Shown: positions 1 through 6,944 of the stretch, one piece after another | Position numbering within the stretch: position 1 is the first letter of the stretch | How the letters are laid out: each line of letters starts with the position of its first letter | NCBI GenBank assembly: GCA_905236975.1 | Contig: CAJOQU010000076.1 | Coordinates: 1 to 13,402 of the forward strand | DNA length: 13,402 bases | Reading direction: 5' to 3' | Source: an uncultured Clostridia bacterium | GTDB taxonomy: Bacteria; Bacillota; Clostridia; Oscillospirales; Acutalibacteraceae | Translations under genes and position numbers: made by a program | Notes under the pieces: model-generated | What the model was told of the DNA's origin: nothing | Seen by the model: the letters and a program-made list of their open reading frames with translations, nothing else | The model's database searches: none

Positions 1-23
1 AGCTCGATTTCGGGTGCGAAGCA

Positions 24-130
24 GTTTTGTAGGAGCAAAATTTTCGTTCCGTCGAAGACGAGGAACGCCGTTATACTGGCGTATTACCAGTGACGAGGCA
101 AGAACGGACGGAAATTTTGCCCTCCAAAAC
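24..130. repeat. Imperfect nested palindromic element
   Basis: The outer arms 24-49 and 106-130 are complementary over about 26 positions with one bulge, one mismatch and a couple of G-U pairs (GTTTTG at 24-29 against CAAAAC at 125-130, then GCAAAATTT-type sequence against its complement). A smaller hairpin, ACTGG (75-79) against CCAGT (87-91), sits at the apex. GACGAGG also occurs twice, at 57-63 and 92-98. The layout resembles dispersed palindromic repeats or small non-autonomous elements in clostridial intergenic DNA. It has no transposase and no flanking target duplication that I can see, and it may continue past the left edge. The structure is read directly; that it is a dispersed repeat is inference. 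Confidence 0.6.
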
Positions 131-133
131 CAT
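71..133 (-). CDS. Possible 20-codon micro-ORF inside the palindromic element
   Basis: On the minus strand an ATG at 131-133 follows AAGGAC and opens a 20-codon frame (starting MVLEGKISVRS) ending in TAA at 71-73. It lies about 35 bases downstream of the TATAAT box at 167-172. After the stop the same frame stays open to the window edge, so it could equally be the remnant of a longer frame with one in-frame stop, or chance coding within a structural repeat. I recognise no function, and coding is unproven. Confidence 0.2.
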   Translation of the reverse strand: MVLEGKISVRSCLVTGNTPV

Positions 134-166
134 TTTGTCCTTATCAAGTGCAAGCCTTCATTCAAC

Positions 167-194
167 ATTATAGCATAAATCGGGGAAAAAACAA
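167..194 (-). promoter_or_regulatory. Putative sigma-A promoter with extended -10, reading left
   Basis: On the minus strand there is TTGTTT (189-194), a 16-base spacer and TATAAT (167-172), preceded by TG one base upstream, which makes an extended -10. Transcription would run leftward through the palindromic element and out of the window. It is upstream of no recognised gene here, only the micro-ORF at 71-133 or a gene beyond the left edge. Confidence 0.5.
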
Positions 195-287
195 CTCCTT
201 TTTAATCGACGCGGCGTTTGTTTTCAAAAAATTCACCAAATCGTCAAAATTCGACCGTCCTTTCCCTGCACCTTATTAGGTTCCCGG

Positions 288-1190
288 TCAATCCAAATAC
301 ACGCGGATCGCGTCAATTTCCTGCCCCAGAATGCCGGCGTAGCCGTTGGCGCTTTCCTTTTCGTTATAGCCGGTAACGGCGGGCAGCCACTTGTTTTTGC
401 GGCGCAAATGCGCGGCGTAATGCAGGGTGCGGCCGGTATCGGTCTTCATCATCAGTCCGTCGATCGGACGATTGAAGATCCCGGCAAAATCCTCCCGGTT
501 GATCACCTCCGGCAGCCATCTGCCGCCAAGGGTATGCACCTTATAGGTGATATTGCCCTGCGAAAGATGGGCGTAAACCGCGCAGACGTCATGCCCCAGA
601 TTGCCGGCGTAATCCTCTGAATCGTTGACGTTAGGCAGCCACTTGTTTTTGATGTCGTCCCACACTTGATAGGTGACCGAAATTTTTCCGGAGGGCGCGG
701 GGGTTTTGCCGTTGAGCTTGGTTTGCACCAATTTTAAAAAGTTGTCCCAGCCGTATTCATCCAAAATGCGGTGGGGGCAGTGCTTGCCTGAATAATCTTG
801 ATGTTTGGTGACCTTTGTAAGATCCCAACCGTAATCCTTTAACAGCTTGGCGGTAAGGTCGGCGGCGTTTTCAACCGCCTTGAGCCACCTTTCACCGCCC
901 GATTTGGAATAGCAGATTTCAATGGCAATGCCCTGTCGGTTGCCCTTGCCGCCGCCGTCGCCCGCGTGCCAGGCGTTGCGGTTAAGCGGAATGCCCTGCA
1001 CGATCTCGGTGTCATCCACCGCAAAGTGAAAGGACACTTTTTGATTGTTGCGGTGCATATAGGCGATCTCGGCCGCGGCCGTGGCGTCACCCGCCGTATT
1101 GTGAATGACAATGCGGGTGGGCGTCATGCTGTAGGGGCATTTGATGCTTCGTTTTTCCTCCGGACAGTTGACCGTTCTGATGTTGACCAT
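288..1190 (-). CDS. N-acetylmuramoyl-L-alanine amidase (amidase_2 type) with three C-terminal WLP/YAG repeats
   Basis: A predicted 300-residue zinc amidase that cuts the bond between muramic acid and the stem peptide. Residues about 23-150 form an amidase_2/T7-lysozyme-like domain. The likely zinc ligands are His30 (in HNTAG), His130 (in TKHQD) and Cys138 (in KHCPH), with Lys136 at the spacing of T7 lysozyme Lys128; Phe54 sits where T7 lysozyme has catalytic Tyr46. Residues about 169-300 hold three roughly 40-residue repeats with a shared (K/R)WLPxV...(Y/F)AG core, probably a wall-binding module. The ATG at 1190 is chosen because AAGGAGG precedes it at good spacing; the longer open frame upstream lacks domain content. 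There is no signal peptide or membrane segment, as in phage endolysins, so export would need lysis, a holin or another route. No phage genes are adjacent. It lies downstream of the two-component terminator on the same strand. Confidence 0.85.
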   Translation of the reverse strand: MVNIRTVNCPEEKRSIKCPYSMTPTRIVIHNTAGDATAAAEIAYMHRNNQKVSFHFAVDDTEIVQGIPLNRNAWHAGDGGGKGNRQGIAIEICYSKSGGERWLKAVENAADLTAKLLKDYGWDLTKVTKHQDYSGKHCPHRILDEYGWDNFLKLVQTKLNGKTPAPSGKISVTYQVWDDIKNKWLPNVNDSEDYAGNLGHDVCAVYAHLSQGNITYKVHTLGGRWLPEVINREDFAGIFNRPIDGLMMKTDTGRTLHYAAHLRRKNKWLPAVTGYNEKESANGYAGILGQEIDAIRVYLD

Positions 1191-1213
1191 GTTTTTCTTC
1201 CTCCTTGATTTTT

Positions 1214-1228
1214 CGGGCTTTTTGCCCG
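1214..1228. other. Small hairpin just upstream of the amidase ribosome-binding site
   Basis: CGGGC (1214-1218) and GCCCG (1224-1228) form a perfect 5-bp stem around a five-base loop, about 10 bases upstream of the amidase AAGGAGG. Neither strand has a T-tract directly after it, so it is not a convincing terminator. It could affect translation or be incidental. Confidence 0.35.
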
Positions 1229-1281
1229 TTATGAGCGTCGCGCAGAACCGGATTCTCCCCGCCTTGCGCTCACCACTCACC

Positions 1282-1323
1282 AAAAAGAAAGAAAACGGCG
1301 CCCGTGTTGTCAACACGAGTGCC
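1282..1323 (-). terminator. Rho-independent terminator of the two-component operon
   Basis: Reading the minus strand, a 12-position stem (1312-1323 against 1297-1308, one mismatch and one G-U pair) with a GAC loop is followed by a T-rich run (1282-1296, GTTTTCTTTCTTTTT). It starts 17 bases after the histidine kinase stop. The amidase therefore probably depends on its own unidentified promoter in 1191-1281 or on readthrough. Confidence 0.8.
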
Positions 1324-1340
1324 GAAAATTTTTTGAAACC

Positions 1341-2831
1341 TTATTCCTGTGGCCGGTCGTCCTGCCGCGGAACGTCCATATCAAACCAAAAACACACGCC
1401 GTTTTCGGTATTATAGACCCCACAGCTTCTGCCATACAGCTTCACAATGGCCGACACGATCGACAGCCCCAGCCCGAACCGACTGCTTTCGCGCTTGTGG
1501 GAAGAGTCCCCCCGGAAAAAGCTTTGCCAGATCTGCGGCATTTGCTCTTCCTCAATGTGACTGCCGGTATTGCAGACCGACAGGCGAACACCGTCGGTCG
1601 TTTTTTCGCTCTCGATCCATACCCGCCCGTTTTCAGGCGTGTGCGCCGCCGCGTTTTCAAGGTAAGCCTTGACGATCTGTTCGATCTGTACCGGGTCGGC
1701 ATATAAAAGGGTCTTTGCGGGAACGCGGTTTTCCGCCCGCACCTGCTTGCCCGCAAAAATACGGGAGACCAAATCGCCGCACATCACCGAGACGTCAAAC
1801 GTCTGACGATCCGGCTGTATTTGACCCGATTCATAGCGCGACAGCTCCAAAATGCTTAATACCAGACGATTCATGCGGCGGCTTTCATCCAAAATGATAT
1901 TGCAGTATTCCTCCCGCGAGGCGGGGCTGACGTTCAGCTTTAGCCCCTCGGCATAACCGCCGATAATGGCAATGGGCGTTTTCAGCTCGTGCGAGACATT
2001 GGCCACAAAGCCGCGGCGCATGGCGTCTAACTGCCGCTCGGCCTCAATATCACTTTGCAGCTGCCGGTTTTTTGCCTTCAGGTCGTCTAACGCGACCGAA
2101 AGCGATTCGGACAACTCGTTGACGGAACCCGCCAACTGGCCGATTTCATCTTCGCGGGTGACGGCCAGCTTGCGTTCAAAATTCAACCGCGCCATATCGC
2201 GGGTAATGTCGTTCATCTGCACGATCGGCCTGGAAACATGCCGCGAGAAAAACAAGACCCACAAAATCGAAAGCAGAAAACACACGACCGACACCCACAC
2301 AATAAACTCGTTGGCAATGGCCGCCGAATCGGAGATGAGTTTCATTTGCACCCGCACTTCGGCATAATTGCCGTTGTCCAGTTGTTTGCGGCAAAGCAGG
2401 TATTCGGTTCGGTCAAACCCCCGCAGCGCCGTTTCAAACACCACGCCGCCGCCGAGTTCTTCTGATTTCACAACCGCCATGTCCTCATGCGCCATGAAAA
2501 AGTTGTTGTTTTTCAGGGTGAAATAATCCATCATCTGACTGCCGAGCGTGGTATACACAATATCGCCCGATGACGTGTAAATTTCGGTGTCAAAATTATA
2601 TTTTTCCTGAATATCGCCCAGCGTTTTGACCACCGTGGACGGATCGTTAAAATCAAGCTTGTCGATCACATGAATCTGCTCTTTTAAGGCGGTTTTTTCT
2701 TTCAAACAGAAAAACCGCACCAGCAGCGTGACATTGGCAAGCGCCAACACCAGCACAAACACGGCGAAAATGGCGGCAATCTGCAAAAAAAGCTTAAACC
2801 ACAGCTTCTTTTTAACTGCTTTAAACTTCAA
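1341..2831 (-). CDS. Membrane-bound sensor histidine kinase with TTG start
   Basis: A 496-residue two-component sensor kinase. TM1 is at about 12-38 and TM2 at about 175-196, enclosing an extracytoplasmic sensor region of about 135 residues that I cannot assign to a ligand. A HAMP linker starts at about 198 and is followed by a helical stretch. The HisKA box VSHELKTP carries the phospho-accepting His281. The ATPase domain has the N box around Asn393 (LENAAAH), a G1 box in the form NTGSHI (an Asn-type variant seen in VanS-like kinases) and a G2 box GLGLSIV at 453-459. The start is TTG at 2829-2831, inside the regulator gene: no ATG occurs before the sensor region, and TM1 begins right after this codon. 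The 11-base overlap with the regulator indicates translational coupling. VanS/PhoR-type architecture is clear; the stimulus is unknown. Confidence 0.9.
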   Translation of the reverse strand: MKFKAVKKKLWFKLFLQIAAIFAVFVLVLALANVTLLVRFFCLKEKTALKEQIHVIDKLDFNDPSTVVKTLGDIQEKYNFDTEIYTSSGDIVYTTLGSQMMDYFTLKNNNFFMAHEDMAVVKSEELGGGVVFETALRGFDRTEYLLCRKQLDNGNYAEVRVQMKLISDSAAIANEFIVWVSVVCFLLSILWVLFFSRHVSRPIVQMNDITRDMARLNFERKLAVTREDEIGQLAGSVNELSESLSVALDDLKAKNRQLQSDIEAERQLDAMRRGFVANVSHELKTPIAIIGGYAEGLKLNVSPASREEYCNIILDESRRMNRLVLSILELSRYESGQIQPDRQTFDVSVMCGDLVSRIFAGKQVRAENRVPAKTLLYADPVQIEQIVKAYLENAAAHTPENGRVWIESEKTTDGVRLSVCNTGSHIEEEQMPQIWQSFFRGDSSHKRESSRFGLGLSIVSAIVKLYGRSCGVYNTENGVCFWFDMDVPRQDDRPQE

Positions 2832-3498
2832 GCTTATACCCCATTCCGTAAATCGTTTTCAGATGCGAAACACCCCAATCGCCAAGCTTGGCGCGCAGGC
2901 GGGCAATGTGCGAATCCACCGTGCGGGAATCCCCCAGGTAGTCATACCCCCAAATGGCGTTCAACAATTGGTCACGCGTTAGCACACACCCCGCGTTTTG
3001 GTGCAGATATTGCAGCAGTTCAAATTCTTTAAGGGTCAACTCCAACGGCTCGCCGTCTATAAAAGCCAAAAAAGCGTCGGTATCCACAACCAGCCCTTTT
3101 TGTTTTTCGTTGCCCGGCAGAGCCTGTCCCTCACTGCGGCGAAGCAGCGCCCCTACCCGTTTGACCAATACCGCCGGCGAAAACGGCTTGGTGACGTATT
3201 CGTCAATGCCCGATTCAAACCCGGTCAACAAATCAAATTCCTCGGCTCTGGCCGATAGCATGATGATCGGCACACTGCTTGTCTTGCGAATTTCCCGCGT
3301 GAGCGCCCAGCCGTCGATCTCGGGCATCATGATATCAATGATTGCAAGCGCGATGTCCCCTTGCGCCTGAAATTTTTCCAACGCCTCGCGGCCATCCGCC
3401 GCGGTCACTACCTCGTAACCCTCCGCCGTTAAAAAATCCGACACCAGCTTGACAATGCGTTCCTCGTCATCCGCAATTAAAATTTTGGTCTTTTTCAT
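2821..3498 (-). CDS. OmpR/PhoB-family response regulator
   Basis: A 225-residue DNA-binding response regulator partnered with the overlapping histidine kinase. The receiver domain (1-120) has the acidic pair Asp10/Asp11, phospho-acceptor Asp55 (IIDIMMP), a Ser in LSAR at about 82 and Lys104 in TKPFSP. The C-terminal winged helix (about 133-225) has the typical LTLKEFELL, VLTRDQLLNAIWGYDY and SRTVDSHIARLRAKLG segments and the closing YGMGYKLEV. AAGGGGG lies shortly upstream of the ATG at 3498. The 66 bases between it and spoIID (3499-3564) are AT-rich; TTTACA followed 17 bases later by a weak AAAAAT could be a promoter, but I would not rely on it. With no recognisable target operon next door except the amidase, a role in envelope control is only a guess. 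Confidence 0.93.
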   Translation of the reverse strand: MKKTKILIADDEERIVKLVSDFLTAEGYEVVTAADGREALEKFQAQGDIALAIIDIMMPEIDGWALTREIRKTSSVPIIMLSARAEEFDLLTGFESGIDEYVTKPFSPAVLVKRVGALLRRSEGQALPGNEKQKGLVVDTDAFLAFIDGEPLELTLKEFELLQYLHQNAGCVLTRDQLLNAIWGYDYLGDSRTVDSHIARLRAKLGDWGVSHLKTIYGMGYKLEV

Positions 3499-3564
3499 CT
3501 CATGACCCCCTTGTATTTATAACTATACTCAAAATATTTTTGGTTTTTATGAACAATTTGTAAA

Positions 3565-4536
3565 TTAGGAGTCCTTGTAGACCGTACAGCCGGTGTAATA
3601 ATGGGTCAAAATTTCTTCAAATCCACTGCCTTGTTTGGCCATGGCGTTGGCGCCGTACTGGCTCATGCCGACGCCGTGCCCGTAGCCATAAACCGTAAAG
3701 GTAAAACCGCCGTCGCTATACGCCACGTCAAAGGCCGAGGATCGAAGATCCAAAAGACTGCGAATGCGCGCCCCTTTCAGCGGCGTGCCGCAGACCGATA
3801 TCTGTTTGACCACGCCCGAAGCGGTTTTTTCGCTCTTTCCGAAATAGGCGGCCTCCTTGCCCGAAAAATCGCATTCGTCGCCCAGCTTTTCGCGCAGGGT
3901 CTTTGCCGTGACCGTTACGGTTGATACATACTGCGGCGACAGCGTATCCCCCGGGCTTGCCACCGGCTTTAAATAAGGCAGATCACTGCCCCACACGTTT
4001 TGGCAGTCCTCGGTCTTGCCGGGCGAAATGGCGTGATAGACCGCTAAAATCGGCTTGTTATCATAGGTCACCAAAAATCCCTTTGTTTCCGCCACGGCGG
4101 ACTTGATCTTTTGGCAGTATTCCTCCGCCTTGCCGCCCCAGCGCGCCCGCGCCTGTTCTTCGGTGATGTAGCTTTGATCCAGCGTGGGATCGGTTGTCAG
4201 ATCATAGCTTTTCCCGCTGTTTCCGGCGCGGCGATAGCAGGCGTAGGTATAAGCGGCCACCGCCTGTGCTTTGAGCGCCTCGGGCTCGTAAAGCGCGGGC
4301 ATTTCGGCCGCGACCACGCCGAAAATGTACTCTTCTGCCGACAAAACGGTCACGGTATCACTTTCCATTTCGCAAATGCGAAAGCTCTCGGCCGCCGCGT
4401 CCTTTGCGTCAGGAAGGACGGCGCTTTCGCCCACGGCGGAGGGAGCTTTGGCCTTGTCCGGGTTGTCCGCTTGCGACAAGGGCAGCAGCAGAATCACACC
4501 CACAAGGAAAACTGCAAAAACAACAACTTTTTTCAT
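3565..4536 (-). CDS. spoIID: Stage II sporulation protein D (engulfment lytic transglycosylase)
   Basis: SpoIID acts in the mother cell, cutting glycan strands so that the mother-cell membrane can move around the forespore; it works with SpoIIP and SpoIIM. The 323-residue product (343 in B. subtilis) has a signal-anchor at about 3-20. The SpoIID/LytB domain has AEEYIFGVVAAEMP with the expected catalytic Glu78, then QAVAAYTYA, the SPGKTEDCQNVWGSDLPYL segment, and the GYGHGVGMSQYGA motif at 284-296. The ATG at 4536 is chosen over the upstream in-frame ATG at 4563 because it begins directly at the hydrophobic anchor and follows AGGAACGAAGG. It is divergent from the membrane-protein operon. I found no convincing sigma-E promoter upstream, although one is expected from the family. 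Confidence 0.92.
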   Translation of the reverse strand: MKKVVVFAVFLVGVILLLPLSQADNPDKAKAPSAVGESAVLPDAKDAAAESFRICEMESDTVTVLSAEEYIFGVVAAEMPALYEPEALKAQAVAAYTYACYRRAGNSGKSYDLTTDPTLDQSYITEEQARARWGGKAEEYCQKIKSAVAETKGFLVTYDNKPILAVYHAISPGKTEDCQNVWGSDLPYLKPVASPGDTLSPQYVSTVTVTAKTLREKLGDECDFSGKEAAYFGKSEKTASGVVKQISVCGTPLKGARIRSLLDLRSSAFDVAYSDGGFTFTVYGYGHGVGMSQYGANAMAKQGSGFEEILTHYYTGCTVYKDS

Positions 4537-4573
4537 AACGACCTTCGTTCCTTTCTGCCGCATTCTTTTAGCC

Positions 4574-4602
4574 TTGACTTTTAGGGCTGAACGCGCTAAA
4601 AT
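4574..4602 (+). promoter_or_regulatory. Sigma-A promoter of the membrane protein - trmB - rsmG operon
   Basis: TTGACT (4574-4579), a spacer of exactly 17 bases and TAAAAT (4597-4602) lie in the divergent gap between spoIID and the plus-strand operon. This would give a leader of about 57 bases before the ATG at 4666. Confidence 0.65.
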
Positions 4603-4665
4603 AAATCTGTTCTTGTTTTCATGTTTATGCAGGGCTTTTCCATTTCATGAATCGGGGGATCCGTT

Positions 4666-5472
4666 ATGAAACATTACAAAATCATGCTGTTTTTCTGGCT
4701 GGCTTTGCCCGCCTGTGTATTGTTGCGCATGCTGGAGCTTTGTTTTACCGTGGACACCGCCACCGGCTTTTTTCTGCGGGAATACCGTACGGTTGGGCTT
4801 TGTTTGTTGATTTTGATTTTTGTATTTTGCGCCGTTGCGGTGCTGCTTAGCTTTGCCTCGCACCGCAATCCCGAAAAACCGCCCGTGCGCAGCCTGTGGC
4901 TTGCCATCGCCTCGTTTTTGGTGGGCGGTTTAACGGCTTACGAGCTGTTTACAGAGTCCTTCGCCGGAACGGTATTGCCGTGGCAGCTGGCTCTGCTTGG
5001 CATTACCGGCGTTGCCGCTGTGCTGTTTTTCTTTGCTTACGGCGTCAGTCTTTTGGGGCTTTTGCACCTGCCGCCGCTTGCGGCCGTTTTGCCGCCGCTT
5101 TACCTGATTGTCAAGATCATTTGCACCTTTACGGCGGTTTCGTCGCTGGCGCTGATTTCAGATAATATTCTGCTGTTGGCGGCGTATTGCGTCAGTCTGC
5201 TTTTCTTCTTGAGCTTTGGCAAGCTGCAGAATGATCTGGATACCGAAAAAAATTTCAAAAAGCTTTTGGCGTGGGGGTTGTCCGGCGCACTGCTATGCAC
5301 AACGCAAGGGCTGTCGCATGTGTTGTTTTACCTTGGTACCGGCGGCACGTACCGCCACACCTCCCTTTCGGCAAACCTTTCTCTGCTTGGCATGGGAATC
5401 TTTGCCCTGGTGTTTACCCTTACCCATTTTTCAGCCAAAAACGCGGCGGTGACCACACATGCGGATCCGTAA
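4666..5472 (+). CDS. Polytopic membrane protein of unknown function
   Basis: I do not recognise a family. The 268-residue product is very hydrophobic, with about eight predicted membrane helices (roughly 4-26, 41-63, 76-97, 105-132, 137-163, 166-184, 200-222 and 237-255). The loops are short and carry no catalytic-looking motif; a charged cytoplasmic-type loop lies at about 186-199. GGGGGA (4654-4659) is a modest ribosome-binding site for the ATG at 4666. It is the first gene behind the promoter at 4574-4602, and its last 14 bases overlap the start of trmB, so the two are co-transcribed and probably translationally coupled. That linkage to two RNA methyltransferases need not mean shared function. 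It could be a transporter-like or regulatory membrane protein; the sequence does not decide. Confidence 0.8.
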   Translation: MKHYKIMLFFWLALPACVLLRMLELCFTVDTATGFFLREYRTVGLCLLILIFVFCAVAVLLSFASHRNPEKPPVRSLWLAIASFLVGGLTAYELFTESFAGTVLPWQLALLGITGVAAVLFFFAYGVSLLGLLHLPPLAAVLPPLYLIVKIICTFTAVSSLALISDNILLLAAYCVSLLFFLSFGKLQNDLDTEKNFKKLLAWGLSGALLCTTQGLSHVLFYLGTGGTYRHTSLSANLSLLGMGIFALVFTLTHFSAKNAAVTTHADP

Positions 5473-6145
5473 AAAAAAGCATCTGGAAGAACGCCTGGCC
5501 GCCGTGGCGGACGTGCTGTTCATCAGCGATCTTGCCGACCGTGATTTTCGCACGGCTGTCTTAACGCCGGAATATCTTGATCTTGACGCCTGGTTTGGGC
5601 GCCGCGCACCCCTTTTTTTAGAGATCGGCTGCGGCAAAGGCGGTTTTGCGGCGGAATTTGCCCGCCGGAATCCCGATATCAATTTGTTGGCGGTCGAAAA
5701 AAACGCCAACGTGTTGGTGGAGGCCTGCGAGACCGCTAAACGCGAAGGGCTTTCCAACCTGCGGTTTTTGAAATGCGGCGCGGAATACCTGCCAAAATAC
5801 CTGCCGCCGCAAAGTGTGGATCGGCTGTTTCTGAATTTTTCCTGCCCCTTTCCCAAAGCGCGGTATGCCTCACACCGGCTCACTCATCCGCAGTTTTTAA
5901 CCATTTATAAAACCCTTTGCGCGCCCGGTGCCGAGATCCATCAAAAAACCGATAATCCATCCTTTTTTGAATTTTCGCTGGAATCCTTCAGCCACGAGGG
6001 GTTCCGCCTGAAAAACATCTCCCTTGATCTGCACCACAGTGGATTTGAAGGCAACATTGAAACCGAATACGAACGCAAATTCACCGCTATGGGTCTGCCC
6101 ATTTATCGGCTGGAGGCGTACCTTGAGGAGTCCGCACATGATTGA
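5459..6145 (+). CDS. trmB: tRNA (guanine-46-N7)-methyltransferase, with altered active-site motif
   Basis: TrmB uses S-adenosylmethionine to methylate G46 in the tRNA variable loop. The 228-residue product has the SAM-binding LFLEIGCGKGGF motif (52-63), acidic VEKNANV after strand 2, QKTDN (Asp165) and the C-terminal TEYERKF (202-208), all typical. The canonical DPWPKxRHxKRR segment instead reads CPFPKARYASHR (129-140). Relative to E. coli residues reported as essential, Asp144 becomes Cys129, His151 becomes Tyr136 and Arg154 becomes His139, while the equivalents of Asp180, Thr217 and Glu220 remain. The gene is intact and overlaps both neighbours (14 and 8 bases), so it is not an obvious pseudogene. 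Family membership is secure. Whether the product is chemically ordinary is less certain; the change may be a lineage-wide variant. Confidence 0.9.
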   Translation: MRIRKKKHLEERLAAVADVLFISDLADRDFRTAVLTPEYLDLDAWFGRRAPLFLEIGCGKGGFAAEFARRNPDINLLAVEKNANVLVEACETAKREGLSNLRFLKCGAEYLPKYLPPQSVDRLFLNFSCPFPKARYASHRLTHPQFLTIYKTLCAPGAEIHQKTDNPSFFEFSLESFSHEGFRLKNISLDLHHSGFEGNIETEYERKFTAMGLPIYRLEAYLEESAHD

Positions 6146-6857
6146 TTTTCAAATTGAACGGATCGTCCCCGAATGCGAGTCCTTTGGCGTTTTGCTTGAC
6201 CGGCAGGCGGTCGAACGGCTGAATCTTTACGGCAACCTGCTGCTGGAATGGAACCAAAAAATCAACCTGACCGCTATTACCGACCCGCTTGACGTGCTGT
6301 ATAAGCATTTTTATGATTGCCTGTTGTTGTTGAAAGCGGCGCCGCCGCCGGCAAATGCCACCGTGATAGACGTCGGCACCGGCGCGGGGTTTCCGGGGTT
6401 GGTTTTAAAAATTGCGCGACCCGATTTGCAGGTGACCCTGCTTGACAGTTTGAACAAGCGCCTGCTTTTTTTGAATGAAGTGATAAGCCGGTGCGGCCTT
6501 TCACAAGCGGCGTGCGTACATATGCGCGCCGAAGACGCGGGCAAAACCCCTTCTCACCGGGAACGGTATGACCTTGCCTGTGCGCGTGCCGTGGCGGCTT
6601 TGCCGGTGCTGACAGAATATTGCCTGCCCCTTGTGAAGCCGGGGGGATTGTTTGTGGCCATGAAAGGGCCCTCGGCCGAGGAAGAGCTGAAAACCGCCGA
6701 CCGTGCGGTGCGATTGCTTGGCGGCGCGCAGCCTGCCATCGTTTGTGAAACCTTGACCGGCAAGGAGCAACGCGCTTTTATAACGGTCAAAAAAATATCG
6801 CAAACCCCGACAAAATACCCAAGAAAACCAAATGAAATCGCAAAACAGCCGCTTTGA
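6138..6857 (+). CDS. rsmG: 16S rRNA (guanine-527-N7)-methyltransferase RsmG (GidB)
   Basis: RsmG methylates G527 of 16S rRNA in the decoding region; loss gives low-level streptomycin resistance in several bacteria. The 239-residue product shows NQKINLTAI (39-47), the SAM motif VIDVGTGAGFPGL (77-89), LLDSLNKRLLFL (101-112), the CARAVAALPVLTEY segment (148-161) and the typical tail TPTKYPRKP...KQPL. The ATG at 6138 is chosen because GAGGAG stands 8 bases upstream (6125-6130) and the protein then begins as in the family; an upstream in-frame ATG at 6024 lies deep inside trmB. It overlaps trmB by 8 bases. rsmG normally follows mnmG near the origin, but mnmE and mnmG are not here. Confidence 0.95.
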   Translation: MIDFQIERIVPECESFGVLLDRQAVERLNLYGNLLLEWNQKINLTAITDPLDVLYKHFYDCLLLLKAAPPPANATVIDVGTGAGFPGLVLKIARPDLQVTLLDSLNKRLLFLNEVISRCGLSQAACVHMRAEDAGKTPSHRERYDLACARAVAALPVLTEYCLPLVKPGGLFVAMKGPSAEEELKTADRAVRLLGGAQPAIVCETLTGKEQRAFITVKKISQTPTKYPRKPNEIAKQPL

Positions 6858-6878
6858 TTCGGCTGTTTTTGTTTTTTT
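6842..6878 (+). terminator. Rho-independent terminator overlapping the rsmG 3' end
   Basis: A perfect 10-bp stem, AAAACAGCCG (6842-6851) and CGGCTGTTTT (6860-6869), encloses an 8-base loop and runs into a T-rich tract (6865-6878, interrupted by one G). The rsmG stop TGA (6855-6857) is in the loop, so the last codons of rsmG form the upstream arm. Confidence 0.9.
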
Positions 6879-6905
6879 GGGGCGAATTTACCCGATGAAA
6901 ATTTC

Positions 6906-6934
6906 TTTACAAAATCGGACAGGCTTTGTAAAAT
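6906..6934 (+). promoter_or_regulatory. Sigma-A promoter for the noc-like gene, with an overlapping inverted repeat
   Basis: TTTACA (6906-6911), a 17-base spacer and TAAAAT (6929-6934) match sigma-A well. The inverted repeat TTTACAAA (6906-6913) / TTTGTAAA (6925-6932), with 11 bases between the arms, covers both promoter boxes. It could be an operator or a consequence of the promoter sequence. The leader would be about 155 bases and contains the repeat element below. Confidence 0.6.
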
Positions 6935-6944
6935 TACAATTAGT

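Noticed and set aside
1191..1316. A longer amidase start at 1316 adding 42 residues
   Set aside because: The added residues lie across the hairpin and into the terminator T-tract, have no domain content, and the start at 1190 has the strong AAGGAGG.
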